Below are positions 1-8,692 of a DNA stretch of 64,000 nt, in pieces. Positions within the stretch are counted from its first letter, which is position 1; the number at the start of each line of letters is the position of its first letter. The notes under the pieces are model-generated. The model ran no database searches. It was given only the letters and a program-made list of their open reading frames with translations, and was not told the DNA's origin. The DNA is from Enterococcus alishanensis (GTDB lineage Bacteria > Bacillota > Bacilli > Lactobacillales > Enterococcaceae), in contig NZ_JAHUZB010000001.1 in NCBI RefSeq assembly GCF_019218635.1, positions 62,001 to 126,000 on the forward strand. The letters are read 5' to 3'. The position numbers were made by a program, and so were the translations under genes.

Positions 1-1
1 A

Positions 2-604
2 CCTAGTGAAGGGGATGTATTACTAAACAATCAACGTTTAAATGGCAAGAAGCCTTATACGATTGCTGATTTAGGATTGAGCCGAACCTTTCAAAATATT
101 CGTCTATTTAAAGATTTAACAGTGATGGAAAATGTTCTAATTGCTATGAATAGTAAAAATAAAGAAAGTTTTCTTTCAAGTGTCTTAAGATTACCAAGCT
201 TTTATAAAAAAGAAGCGTTACTAGAAGAAGAAGCATTTCGATTATTAGCGATTTTTGGTTTAGAGAAAAAAGCTCAAAATTTGGCAAAGAACCTTCCTTA
301 TGGTGAACAACGTAGACTGGAAATCGTCCGGGCGTTAGCAACGAATCCTAAAATTTTATTTTTAGATGAGCCAGCTGCTGGGATGAATCCGCAAGAAACG
401 GCTGATTTGACAGAATTAATTCGTAAAATCCAGGCTGAATTTAAGATTACGATTCTCTTAATCGAACACGATATGAGTTTAGTCATGGATGTCTGTGAAA
501 GAATCTATGTACTGGAATATGGTCGTGTATTAGCGGAAGGAACACCTGAAGAAATCAAAGGTAATCCGGCAGTAATCAAAGCGTATCTAGGAGGTGACCT
601 GTAA
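2..604 (+). CDS. livG: Branched-chain amino acid ABC transporter ATPase LivG (5' truncated by window)
   Basis: The reading frame is open from base 2, so the true start lies upstream. This is one of two cytoplasmic ATPases that energise branched-chain amino acid import (Liv/HAAT family). The Walker A part is outside the window. Visible are the family stretch GLSRTFQNIRLF (Q-loop region), an ABC signature variant YGEQRRLEIVRAL, Walker B ILFLDEPAAGMNP and the switch histidine in LLIEHDM. The AAGMNP after Walker B is typical of LivG rather than LivF. It runs directly into livF with a 1-nt gap. Membrane and binding-protein genes are expected upstream. Confidence 0.93.
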   Translation, partial: PSEGDVLLNNQRLNGKKPYTIADLGLSRTFQNIRLFKDLTVMENVLIAMNSKNKESFLSSVLRLPSFYKKEALLEEEAFRLLAIFGLEKKAQNLAKNLPYGEQRRLEIVRALATNPKILFLDEPAAGMNPQETADLTELIRKIQAEFKITILLIEHDMSLVMDVCERIYVLEYGRVLAEGTPEEIKGNPAVIKAYLGGDL

Positions 605-605
605 G

Positions 606-1307
606 ATGTTAAAGGTTGAAAATTTAGCCGTCCATTATGGTGTCATCCAAGCTGTTCGCGATGTAAATTTTGAAGTCAATCAAGGGGAAATTGTTTCTTT
701 GATCGGTGCAAATGGTGCTGGAAAAACGACGATTCTTCATACAATCTCAGGACTAATTCAGCCTTCTGCAGGTAAAATTACCTTTGAAGGTGAAGAAATC
801 CAAAAAAGAGCTCCACGAAAAATTGTTGCCAAAGGGATTTCGCAAGTACCAGAAGGTCGTCATGTTTTTTCTGGTCTAACTGTTCAGGAAAATTTAGAGA
901 TGGGTGCCTATTTACGGAAAGAAAAAAATCTAAGTGAAGAGTACGAAACGATTTATCAGCGTTTCCCGATTTTAAAGGAACGTTTAAGTCAAGATGCTTC
1001 AACACTATCTGGTGGGGAACAACAAATGCTAGCAATGGGTCGGGCATTAATGTCTAAACCTCGTTTACTATTATTAGATGAGCCATCAATGGGTCTAGCG
1101 CCAATTTTTATCAAAGAGATTTTCAATATTATTCAAGCCATTCAAGCACAAGGAACGACGGTTTTATTGATTGAACAAAATGCCAAAATGGCTTTATCAA
1201 TTGCTGATCGCGGCTACGTCTTAGAAACTGGTGAAGTTGTTTTAAGCGGAACTGGTGAAGAGTTACTGGCGAGTGATGAAGTGCGCAAAGCATATTTAGG
1301 AGGATAA
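606..1307 (+). CDS. livF: Branched-chain amino acid ABC transporter ATPase LivF
   Basis: Second ATPase of the Liv importer, 233 residues, the usual family length. It shows Walker A GANGAGKTT, signature LSGGEQQMLAMGRAL, Walker B LLLLDEPSMGLAP and the LLIEQNAKMAL switch region characteristic of LivF. The frame is open from a GTG at 594, but ATG 606 is preferred because AGGAGGT at 589-595 is correctly spaced for it and MLKVENL is the usual family start. It follows livG directly and is followed after 3 nt by a CBS-domain gene, so the three are almost certainly one operon. Confidence 0.95.
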   Translation: MLKVENLAVHYGVIQAVRDVNFEVNQGEIVSLIGANGAGKTTILHTISGLIQPSAGKITFEGEEIQKRAPRKIVAKGISQVPEGRHVFSGLTVQENLEMGAYLRKEKNLSEEYETIYQRFPILKERLSQDASTLSGGEQQMLAMGRALMSKPRLLLLDEPSMGLAPIFIKEIFNIIQAIQAQGTTVLLIEQNAKMALSIADRGYVLETGEVVLSGTGEELLASDEVRKAYLGG

Positions 1308-1310
1308 AAA

Positions 1311-1955
1311 ATGAGTGTAAAAGATTTTATGGCAGCTGAGCTAGTAACAGTTGATCCCCAAACGAAAATTTTTGATGCGGTAGATTTAATGAAAAAACAC
1401 GATATTCATCGTTTACCAGTCGTTAAGGCGGATAAATTGGTTGGTTTAATTACAGAAGGAACGATTCAAGAAGCATTACCTTCAACGACAACTAGTTTAA
1501 GTGTTTATGAAACCAATTATTTATTAAATAAAACTGTGGTGGCAGATGTGATGATCGAAAAAGTAGCAACGATTGATCCAGATGCCCAATTAGAAGACGC
1601 GATTTATAAGATGCGCCAAAAAAATGTTAATGTTCTACCGGTATTAAAAGACGATCAATTGGTGGGAATTATTACCAACAACGATATTTTTGATGCCTTC
1701 TTAAAAATAACTGGTTATCACGAAGGTGGCAGTCGGATTCAGATTGCTGTAAAGGAAGACCGTAAAGGCTTATTAGCTGAAGTAGCAAAAGTTTTAGCCG
1801 ACCATGACTACGATATTTTAACGGTCATTATCGATCATGCAAAAACTGGGACTGTGATGGAATTTCAAATATCTTCTAAAGATGCTGAAGCTATTTCTCA
1901 AGTCTTAACAGACGCCGGCTTCAATGTTCAACGAGCAGTTGTGACCAATCCATAA
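1311..1955 (+). CDS. CBS-pair plus ACT-like domain protein (AcuB-like)
   Basis: 214 residues. Two CBS motifs occupy about residues 1-60 and 75-135 (repeating pattern of ...HRLPVV...LVGLIT and ...NVLPVL...LVGIIT). An ACT-like regulatory domain follows at about 143-214. CBS pairs usually bind adenine nucleotides and ACT domains often bind amino acids. The architecture matches AcuB-type proteins. Because it begins 3 nt after livF, with the livF tail AGGAGG as ribosome binding site, I infer a link to branched-chain amino acid uptake, perhaps as an energy or amino-acid sensor. No catalytic domain is visible. Confidence 0.85.
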   Translation: MSVKDFMAAELVTVDPQTKIFDAVDLMKKHDIHRLPVVKADKLVGLITEGTIQEALPSTTTSLSVYETNYLLNKTVVADVMIEKVATIDPDAQLEDAIYKMRQKNVNVLPVLKDDQLVGIITNNDIFDAFLKITGYHEGGSRIQIAVKEDRKGLLAEVAKVLADHDYDILTVIIDHAKTGTVMEFQISSKDAEAISQVLTDAGFNVQRAVVTNP

Positions 1956-1960
1956 TATTT

Positions 1961-1993
1961 GATCCGAGGCGATCTTTTGTCTCGGATTTTTTT
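1961..1993 (+). terminator. Rho-independent terminator of the liv operon
   Basis: Perfect stem ATCCGAG/CTCGGAT (1962-1968 with 1981-1987) followed by a T run, just after the CBS-protein stop codon. Confidence 0.85.
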
Positions 1994-2039
1994 CTTTTTG
2001 CCTACAGCTATGGTAAAATGTTTTCTGCGGAGGGATAAC

Positions 2040-2267
2040 ATGTCGAAAAAAAATAAAGATATTGAAATTAAAGGAAATGAAAAAGAAGTTATGCTAGATG
2101 GACAAAAAGTCAGTGTCACTGAGCTTTTTGCAGGCAAGAAACAAATTGGCGAAATTAGAGAAATAAAGGGATTTCAAGCCTATGCTGAAGGAACTTTATT
2201 AGGAAATTTCAAAAAAATTGATGATGCTTTTGAAGCAGTCATTGCCAACTATAATTTGCATCAATAA
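2040..2267 (+). CDS. Small DUF2969 family protein
   Basis: 75 residues, mostly charged, with no signal peptide or membrane segment. The open frame extends upstream to 1959, but ATG 2040 is chosen because GGAGGG lies 6 nt before it and because the extension would cross the upstream terminator. The sequence (…KGFQAYAEG…F..IDDAFEAVIANYNLHQ) resembles DUF2969, a small family I know from Lactobacillales; function unknown. It stands alone between the liv operon and the tRNA genes. Confidence 0.7.
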   Translation: MSKKNKDIEIKGNEKEVMLDGQKVSVTELFAGKKQIGEIREIKGFQAYAEGTLLGNFKKIDDAFEAVIANYNLHQ

Positions 2268-2282
2268 ATTGAAAGAAAAGTC

Positions 2283-2311
2283 TTGCATTTTATTTTAAAG
2301 TTGGGTATTAT
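2283..2311 (+). promoter_or_regulatory. Sigma-A promoter of the tRNA-Tyr/tRNA-Gln unit
   Basis: TTGCAT at 2283-2288, a 17-bp spacer, and TATTAT at 2306-2311, placing the start about 30 nt before the first tRNA. Confidence 0.75.
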
Positions 2312-2345
2312 AACTGAGTCGGGTTTTTCAGAAAACTTGATTTTT

Positions 2346-2429
2346 GGAGGAGTAGCGAAGTGGCTAAACGCGACGGACTGTAAATCCGTTCCTTAGGGTT
2401 CAGTGGTTCGAATCCACTCTCCTCCACCA
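2346..2429 (+). tRNA. tRNA-Tyr (GTA)
   Basis: Acceptor GGAGGAG pairs with CTCCTCC (2419-2425). The anticodon loop CTGTAAA at 2378-2384 gives anticodon GTA (2380-2382). There is a long variable arm as expected for tRNA-Tyr, T-loop TTCGAAT, discriminator A and an encoded CCA. Confidence 0.97.
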
Positions 2430-2430
2430 T

Positions 2431-2502
2431 TGGGGTATAGCCAAGCGGTAAGGCAAGGGACTTTGACTCCCTCATGCGTTGGTTCGAATCCAGCTACCCC
2501 AG
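2431..2502 (+). tRNA. tRNA-Gln (TTG)
   Basis: Acceptor TGGGGTA pairs with TACCCCA (2495-2501). The anticodon loop CTTTGAC gives anticodon TTG; T-loop is TTCGAAT and the discriminator base is G. It begins one base after the CCA of tRNA-Tyr. Unlike its neighbour the CCA is not encoded (the next bases are TCA), so it must be added by nucleotidyltransferase. Confidence 0.96.
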
Positions 2503-2510
2503 TCATTTTA

Positions 2511-2550
2511 AGAGATGCAGGTCTTCGGATCGGCATCTCTTTTTCTTTTT
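2511..2550 (+). terminator. Terminator of the tRNA unit
   Basis: Perfect stem AGAGATGC/GCATCTCT (2511-2518 with 2533-2540) followed by TTTTTC TTTTT. Confidence 0.88.
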
Positions 2551-2616
2551 GCTTGATGCCAAACCAGATTTGCGCTAAATTTAAAGGAACAAGATGGTTA
2601 AATAGGAGGGAAACAA

Positions 2617-2790
2617 ATGAAAAAGAAAATGACTGAAATCATTAGCGATGCAGCAGAACGTGTATATGACATTGTAAAAGATGATAAATATGACGTAATG
2701 GTAGAGCTGACTAATAAGAACAAAGGCGTAAAACTAAACAAAAAGCGCCCTACTCGCCACACAATCAAATGGAAAGCTAAAAATCATTAA
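2617..2790 (+). CDS. Small basic protein of unknown function (57 aa)
   Basis: ATG 2617 follows AGGAGGG (2604-2610) with a 6-nt gap, and the frame ends at TAA 2788-2790 just before a terminator. The predicted 57-residue protein begins MKKKMTEIISDAAERVYDIV and has a basic second half (…KLNKKRPTRHTIKWKAKNH), with no membrane segment. I do not recognise the family. Its own ribosome binding site and downstream terminator argue that it is a real gene. Confidence 0.65.
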   Translation: MKKKMTEIISDAAERVYDIVKDDKYDVMVELTNKNKGVKLNKKRPTRHTIKWKAKNH

Positions 2791-2796
2791 AGCAAA

Positions 2797-2828
2797 AGCC
2801 TACTGAATTTCTTCAGCAGGCTTTTTTT
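2797..2828. terminator. Terminator after the 57-aa gene
   Basis: Stem AGCCTACTGAA/TTCAGCAGGCT (one mismatch) followed by seven T. The T run overlaps the stop codon of the convergent tetR gene. Confidence 0.8.
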
Positions 2829-3435
2829 AATGATCAATCTCAATGCCTAAAATCGTCAAATGACCATTTCCCACCAACTTGATAACTAACTTCGCCAAGC
2901 TGTTGGCATCCATCGTTGTCTCGCTAGTAATCCACCAATGAAGTGTCCCAACGAAGATTGAGGTCATGTATTCAATAATAAAATCCATCGGAACCTCAAT
3001 ATCATTTTCGGTAATTTTTAGCCGTTGAAAGACATGGGCGTATTTTTCATCTAAAATGTCCGCAATTTCTTTGCGCATCATTTCATTTCCGGAAGAATCC
3101 ATGACCGTTAAAAAGAATTGTTTATTGTTATGGATTTGCTTGTAGATGTTTGTTAATACCACCTCGACTTGTTTCACTTTTAGTCGATTGCCTTGGACAA
3201 TCTGATCAGGATCTAAAACCGAGACGAAAGCATCGATAGCGTTATGAAAAATGAAGTCATATAAATCTTGCTTGTCTTTAAAATGAGCATAGAAAGTTGC
3301 ACGATTAATCATCGCTTCGTCAGCAATCTCTTGGACGGTTAAATTATCGTAGCCTTTTTCTTCGACTAAACGAATAAATGCTTCAATTATCATTTTATGG
3401 GTACGTTTTACACGTAAATCAGTTTTTTTTGTCAT
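2827..3435 (-). CDS. TetR/AcrR family transcriptional regulator
   Basis: 202 residues. The N-terminal helix-turn-helix (…LTVQEIADEAMINRATFYAHF…) is typical of TetR, with AHFKDKQDLYDFIF closing the DNA-binding domain; the C-terminal ligand domain is unassigned. The frame is open to 3459, but ATG 3435 is preferred because AGAAGGG lies about 7 nt before it. It is divergent from the large activase-like gene at 3611. The shared intergenic region contains inverted repeats, so it probably represses that gene and perhaps itself; this is inference from position. Confidence 0.88.
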   Translation of the reverse strand: MTKKTDLRVKRTHKMIIEAFIRLVEEKGYDNLTVQEIADEAMINRATFYAHFKDKQDLYDFIFHNAIDAFVSVLDPDQIVQGNRLKVKQVEVVLTNIYKQIHNNKQFFLTVMDSSGNEMMRKEIADILDEKYAHVFQRLKITENDIEVPMDFIIEYMTSIFVGTLHWWITSETTMDANSLAKLVIKLVGNGHLTILGIEIDH

Positions 3436-3506
3436 TTTTTTCCCTTCTTTTGACAACATTATTAAGATAGCTGTTGTTTATCTCACACTTTTCTCACTTT
3501 TGGTTG

Positions 3507-3535
3507 TTGCATATTATTTAAAATCTTTCTAAAAT
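3507..3535 (+). promoter_or_regulatory. Promoter of the activase-like gene
   Basis: TTGCAT (3507-3512), 17-bp spacer, TAAAAT (3530-3535). Downstream, CAACACATGTTG at 3583-3594 is an inverted repeat (CAACA/TGTTG) and may be an operator for the divergent TetR protein. Confidence 0.6.
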
Positions 3536-3610
3536 ATACGTGAGTAGTATAACAAACACACTGTCAGATAATCAACACATGTTGTAAAAAAGAAAAGGTG
3601 GGTATCAAGT

Positions 3611-6600
3611 ATGACATTAAAAGCAGGGATCGATGTCGGCTCTACCACTGTGAAATTAGTGATTCTAAATGAGAATAACGAGAGTTTATTTTCGAAATAC
3701 GAACGTCATTTTTCAGATGTGAAAGCCGCCACAAAAAGAATATTAGCAGAAGCGCAAGAAATTATTAGAGATCAAGTGATTACGATTAATATTACAGGCT
3801 CAGGAGGAATGGGCCTAGCAGACGTGTTGGAGATTCCATTTGTTCAGGAAGTGATTGCTTGTACCAAAACAGTTGAAGAAATTATTCCCGAAACCGATGT
3901 CGTGATTGAACTAGGCGGAGAAGATGCGAAAATTACTTTCTTTGAAGGTGCCTTAGAGCAACGGATGAATGGTAGTTGCGCAGGCGGAACCGGCGCCTTT
4001 ATTGATCAAATGGCAGCTTTGTTGAAAACTGACGCCAATGGTGTAAACGAACTGGCGAAAGGTTATCAAACAATTTATCCTATCGCTTCTCGTTGTGGTG
4101 TGTTTGCTAAAACAGATGTGCAACCGTTAATTAATGAAGGAGCGGCCAAAGAAGATATTGCAGCCAGTGTCTTTCAGGCAGTTGTCAATCAAACGATTGC
4201 CGGTTTAGCAGCTGGTCGAAAAATTGTCGGTAAAATTGCCTTTTTAGGTGGACCATTATTTTTCATGTCAGAATTGCGGAAAAGATTTATTGAAACTCTA
4301 GATATCGCACCAGAGGATGTCGTTTTTCCAGAAAACCCGCAATTATTTGTCGCGATGGGTGCCGCTTTCTATTCAGAAAAGACTGGTGAGCATACCTTAG
4401 CAGAACTATTAAATAAATTAAATACAGCCAATAAAAATAGCTTGTCGCCTTCTGATACATTGGCGCCTTTATTTAAAGACGATCAAGAACTAGCGGATTT
4501 TCGTGACCGTCATAAACAAGCAACTGTTGAAACCAAAGATTTGGCAGATCATTCAGGACCAGCTTTTCTGGGAATCGATGCCGGCTCTACTACAACAAAA
4601 GTTGCTTTAATCGATGAAACTGGTCGTTTGATGTTCTCTTTTTACGGCAATAATCAAGGACAGCCGCTAGAAACAACCATGTCTGTATTGCGAGATTTAT
4701 ACGAAAAATTACCGGATGATGTCTATATCGGTAAAGCAGCAGTGACTGGTTACGGCGAACAATTAATAAAAAATGCCTTGAAAGTGGATATCGGTCAAGT
4801 AGAAACGATGGCCCATTACAAAGCTTCCAATCATTTCCTACCAGGTGTCGATTTTATCTTAGATATTGGTGGGCAAGATATGAAGGCCATGACTATAAAA
4901 GATGGCGCCCTATCTTCGATTCAGCTAAATGAAGCTTGCTCCTCTGGTTGTGGCTCATTTATTGAAACTTTTGCTAAATCATTGAAATATTCTGTGCAAG
5001 ATTTTGCAGAAGCGGCAGTTCATTCTCGTCAGCCAGTTGATTTAGGTTCTCGTTGTACCGTCTTTATGAATTCGAAAGTCAAACAAGTCCAAAAAGAAGG
5101 GGCTTCAGTTGGTGATATTTCCGCTGGTTTGTCTTATTCAGTGATTAAAAATGCGATTTATAAAGTGATTAAGATTCGTCGTCCAGAAGAACTTGGCGAA
5201 AAAATTGTCTGCCAAGGGGGAACTTTCTATAATGAAGCAGTTTTACGGGCCTTTGAATTGGTTTCAGGTCGTGAAGTAGTCAGACCTTCGATTGCTGGCT
5301 TGATGGGTGCTTTTGGAGCAGCATTGATTGCCTCAGAAAACTATCAAATCGGTGAACTGACAGAGACTTTAAGTCTAGACGAATTAAACAATTTTTCTGC
5401 TGACAAAGAGTTTACCCACTGTGGCTTATGCGAAAATAATTGTATGATGACGGTGACGGTTTTCTCTGATGGACGTAAATTTGTGACCGGTAACCGCTGT
5501 GAACGAGGCGCACAAATTAAAGTCAAAAAAGAAGACCGCAAAGTCAATATGGTGGATTATAAATATCGTCGTTTATTCCATTACCGACCATTACGGAAAA
5601 AAGAAGTGGTCCATGGTGAGATTGGGATTCCACGAGTTTTAAATATGTATGAAAATTATCCTTTGTGGCATACATTGTTCACTGATTTAGGCTTTAGAGT
5701 CAAACTCTCTCCTCGGTCGAATAAAGATTTGTATGAACAAGGTATGGAAACTATTCCTAGCGATACGGCTTGTTATCCAGCAAAAATTGCTCATGGACAT
5801 ATTCAAGCCTTAATCGATCAAGGTGTACCGATGATTTTTTATCCTGGTGTGGTTTTTGAACGACAAGAATCAGCAGAGGCCGACAATCATTTTAATTGCC
5901 CGATTGTGCAAAGTTATCCCGATGTGATTCGTAATAATGTGGATGATATTCGTGAAGGGAAAGTCGATTATCGCAATCCTTACTTAAATCTTGCCAATGA
6001 AGCATCGGTGGCAGAAGTGTTGTACCGAACTTTTAAAGATTTAGGTATTACTAAAGAAGAAATTACTAAAGCTTTACATCATGGTTACGAAGAGTTAGAA
6101 GCCTTTAAAGAAGATATTCGACAAAAAGGCGAAGAAACCCTAATGATGTTAAATATGAAAGGTCAACGGGGCGTCGTTCTTTCTGGTCGTCCTTATCATG
6201 TTGACCCAGAAATTAATCACGGGATTGCTGACGTTATCACGCAAGAAGGCTTCCATGTATTAACAGAAGACTCGATTTCTCATCTAGGAGATGTAGGTAA
6301 TTTACGAGTAGTCAATCAATGGGTTTATCATTCTCGATTATATGCAGCTGCACGAGTGGTTGCTAAATCAAAAAATCTTGAATTGGTGCAATTAAATTCC
6401 TTTGGCTGTGGTTTAGATGCGGTAACCACTGACCAAGTGGAAGAAATCATGGATCAATATGGAAAAATTTATACCGTTTTGAAAATTGATGAAGGATCAA
6501 ACTTAGGAGCAGTTCGGATTCGTTTACGTTCCTTAAAAGCAGCTGTTCAAGAGCGACAAAAAGTTAATTATGTACCAACCCAAAAATTTGAAGAACCAGA

Positions 6601-7855
6601 AAAAATTGTTTTCACTAAAGAAATGAAAAAGACTCACACTTTATTGTTACCAATGTTGAGTCCAATTCACCAATCGGGTTTGTTCGATTTAGCTTTAGAA
6701 GCTTCTGGCTACAATGTTGTCTGCTTACCAGCGATGGATAAAGAAGCCACTAATGTTGGTTTGAAATATGTGAATAACGACTCTTGTTATCCAGCGATTA
6801 TTTCAATTGGACAGCTTGTGGAAGCTTTACAAAGTGGCAAATATGATTTAAACAATGTCAGTGTTATGATGAGTCAAACTGGTGGTGGCTGTCGGGCAAC
6901 CAACTATATTCCACTGTTGCGCAAAGCCTTAAATGATGCTGGCTTCCCGCAAGTTCCAGTCGTTTCAGTGTCACTGGGAAATAAAGGGGTCGAAAGTAAT
7001 CCTGGGTTTAAATTTACTTTGCCAATGGTGAAACGGATTGTTGTAGCAGTTCTGTATGGTGATTTATTTGAACGTTTAGTCTATCGGACGCGACCTTATG
7101 AATTAGAAAAAGGTCAGATTGATCAAATGCACCAAGATTGGTTGGCAAAAGTTGCTAATAATGTGCGTAATGGTTCATTGACGCAATTTAATCGCAACAT
7201 GAAAAAAATCGTTAAAGATTTCGATACGGTGCCATTATCTGATGAAGTCAAACCCAAAGTTGGGGTAGTAGGCGAGATTTTGGTGAAATATTCACCAACT
7301 GCCAACAATGACATCGTTCGTTTATTAGAAGAAGAAGGTGCAGAAGCTGTTGTGCCAGATTTAATCGGTTTTATGAATTATTCCTTGTATAACCAAATTT
7401 GGAAATATGATAATTTGGGGATGCCGAAGAAAAATAAAACCATGGCAGAATTTGTGATTAAACTAATCGAAATGGTTGAAAAACCGATGGATAAAGCACT
7501 ACGGGCTTCTGATCGGTTTGACGGCATTCATTCAATTTATCAATTGGCTGAGGATGCCAGCAAAGTTCTTTCCATCGGTAATCATACAGGTGAAGGCTGG
7601 TTCTTAACTGGTGAAATGATTGATTTATTGAAGAGTGACGTAAACAATATTGTCTGCATGCAACCGTTTGGCTGTCTGCCAAATCACGTGGTGGGTAAAG
7701 GCGTGATCAAAGAATTACGCCATCAATATCCGAAAGCCAATATTGCAGCGATTGATTATGATCCAGGTGTTTCCATTGTCAATCAATTAAACCGAATCCG
7801 ACTAATGATGGCAACAGCCAATAAAATGTTGGATGAAGAGGTAAGAACAAATTAA
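3611..7855 (+). CDS. Giant acyl-CoA dehydratase activase-related protein (BadF/BcrA ATPase plus DUF2229)
   Basis: 1414 residues. Two ASKHA-type ATPase domains of the BadF/BadG/BcrA/BcrD activator family lie in tandem, beginning [13 protein letters not shown] near residue 6 and [16 protein letters not shown] near 318. Each carries a conserved cysteine motif ([22 protein letters not shown]) that in activators of 2-hydroxyacyl-CoA dehydratases binds a shared 4Fe-4S cluster. A Cys motif [12 protein letters not shown] at about residue 605 precedes a DUF2229-like region and a C-terminal HgdB-like part. No separate dehydratase genes are adjacent, so the substrate is unknown. Large fused homologues occur in lactic acid bacteria. 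Divergent TetR gene upstream; terminator downstream. Confidence 0.88.
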   Translation: MTLKAGIDVGSTTVKLVILNENNESLFSKYERHFSDVKAATKRILAEAQEIIRDQVITINITGSGGMGLADVLEIPFVQEVIACTKTVEEIIPETDVVIELGGEDAKITFFEGALEQRMNGSCAGGTGAFIDQMAALLKTDANGVNELAKGYQTIYPIASRCGVFAKTDVQPLINEGAAKEDIAASVFQAVVNQTIAGLAAGRKIVGKIAFLGGPLFFMSELRKRFIETLDIAPEDVVFPENPQLFVAMGAAFYSEKTGEHTLAELLNKLNTANKNSLSPSDTLAPLFKDDQELADFRDRHKQATVETKDLADHSGPAFLGIDAGSTTTKVALIDETGRLMFSFYGNNQGQPLETTMSVLRDLYEKLPDDVYIGKAAVTGYGEQLIKNALKVDIGQVETMAHYKASNHFLPGVDFILDIGGQDMKAMTIKDGALSSIQLNEACSSGCGSFIETFAKSLKYSVQDFAEAAVHSRQPVDLGSRCTVFMNSKVKQVQKEGASVGDISAGLSYSVIKNAIYKVIKIRRPEELGEKIVCQGGTFYNEAVLRAFELVSGREVVRPSIAGLMGAFGAALIASENYQIGELTETLSLDELNNFSADKEFTHCGLCENNCMMTVTVFSDGRKFVTGNRCERGAQIKVKKEDRKVNMVDYKYRRLFHYRPLRKKEVVHGEIGIPRVLNMYENYPLWHTLFTDLGFRVKLSPRSNKDLYEQGMETIPSDTACYPAKIAHGHIQALIDQGVPMIFYPGVVFERQESAEADNHFNCPIVQSYPDVIRNNVDDIREGKVDYRNPYLNLANEASVAEVLYRTFKDLGITKEEITKALHHGYEELEAFKEDIRQKGEETLMMLNMKGQRGVVLSGRPYHVDPEINHGIADVITQEGFHVLTEDSISHLGDVGNLRVVNQWVYHSRLYAAARVVAKSKNLELVQLNSFGCGLDAVTTDQVEEIMDQYGKIYTVLKIDEGSNLGAVRIRLRSLKAAVQERQKVNYVPTQKFEEPEKIVFTKEMKKTHTLLLPMLSPIHQSGLFDLALEASGYNVVCLPAMDKEATNVGLKYVNNDSCYPAIISIGQLVEALQSGKYDLNNVSVMMSQTGGGCRATNYIPLLRKALNDAGFPQVPVVSVSLGNKGVESNPGFKFTLPMVKRIVVAVLYGDLFERLVYRTRPYELEKGQIDQMHQDWLAKVANNVRNGSLTQFNRNMKKIVKDFDTVPLSDEVKPKVGVVGEILVKYSPTANNDIVRLLEEEGAEAVVPDLIGFMNYSLYNQIWKYDNLGMPKKNKTMAEFVIKLIEMVEKPMDKALRASDRFDGIHSIYQLAEDASKVLSIGNHTGEGWFLTGEMIDLLKSDVNNIVCMQPFGCLPNHVVGKGVIKELRHQYPKANIAAIDYDPGVSIVNQLNRIRLMMATANKMLDEEVRTN

Positions 7856-7872
7856 ACAAGTAAACACAAGTA

Positions 7873-7906
7873 AGTAGACCATTTTTTCCGAAATGGTCTA
7901 CTTTTT
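7873..7906 (+). terminator. Terminator of the activase-like gene
   Basis: Strong 12-bp stem AGTAGACCATTT/AAATGGTCTACT followed by TTTTT. Confidence 0.9.
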
Positions 7907-7908
7907 GA

Positions 7909-7937
7909 TTGTCGCGGAGGTATATACCAGTTATAAT
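7909..7937 (+). promoter_or_regulatory. GntR-gene promoter with embedded operator
   Basis: TTGTCG (7909-7914), 17-bp spacer, TATAAT (7932-7937). The spacer contains the palindrome GGTATATACC (7919-7928), which fits the GTMTAKAC core known for HutC-subfamily GntR repressors. This implies autoregulation of the gene at 7988. Confidence 0.75.
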
Positions 7938-7987
7938 GGAAAGAAAACAAGAGCTTTTTTTAGATTATAAGAAAGTAGGCATTCAAG

Positions 7988-8692
7988 ATGGCAAATCAAG
8001 TGCCCGTGTATATTCAGATTCATGACCAAATAAAAAATCAAATCGAAACAGGCGTCTGGAAAGTGGGCGACCGCTTGCCTTCTGAAAGAGAATTAGCGGT
8101 GACCTTTGGCGTGAGTCGGATGACTTTACGACAAGCCATCCAGACTTTAGCAGATGAAGGGATTTTAGAAAGAAAAATCGGCTCAGGAACCTATGTCGCC
8201 AATGAAAAAGTCCAAGAAAAAATGACTGGAACCACCAGTTTCACTGATATTATGGAATCTTTAAACAAAGTCCCTTCCAGCAAAACTATTTCTTATTTTA
8301 ATTCCCCCGCCAGCTCAAGTGAGATTGAAAATTTAAACTTGACTAAAGGAGAACGAGTCTTAAGAATGGAACGGATTCGTTATGCTGACAATGTACCTAT
8401 TTGCTTTGAAGTCGCTAGTATTCCGGCAAAATTGGTAGAAGGCTTCAGTAAAGAAGAGATTACCGAATCTTTTTATCATTCTCTACAAGAGCGAGGTATG
8501 GAGATCGGTCATGCCAATCAAACGGTTTCTGCAGTGTTGGCTTCTGAACAAATTGCTGATTATTTAGAAATCAAACGTGGCGAAGCAATCTTGCGGCTAC
8601 GTCAACTTTCTTATTTGGTTGACGAGCGTCCTTTTGAATATGTCCGGACTCAATACGTCGGCAGTCGTTTCGAGTTTTATTTAGAGAAATAA
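7988..8692 (+). CDS. GntR/HutC family transcriptional regulator with UTRA domain
   Basis: 234 residues. An N-terminal winged helix (PVYIQIHDQIKNQI…LPSERELAVTFGVSRMTLRQA…) is followed by a UTRA effector domain (about residues 90-230). The HutC subfamily includes regulators of sugar and amino-sugar use such as NagR. No metabolic gene follows, so its targets are probably elsewhere. Its promoter carries a matching operator. Its stop codon abuts the stop of the convergent yigZ gene with no intervening base and no terminator between them. Confidence 0.92.
   Translation: MANQVPVYIQIHDQIKNQIETGVWKVGDRLPSERELAVTFGVSRMTLRQAIQTLADEGILERKIGSGTYVANEKVQEKMTGTTSFTDIMESLNKVPSSKTISYFNSPASSSEIENLNLTKGERVLRMERIRYADNVPICFEVASIPAKLVEGFSKEEITESFYHSLQERGMEIGHANQTVSAVLASEQIADYLEIKRGEAILRLRQLSYLVDERPFEYVRTQYVGSRFEFYLEK

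Noticed and set aside
2403-2636. 77-codon open frame across the tRNA genes
   Set aside because: It reads through both tRNAs and a terminator; the real small gene is at 2617 in another frame.
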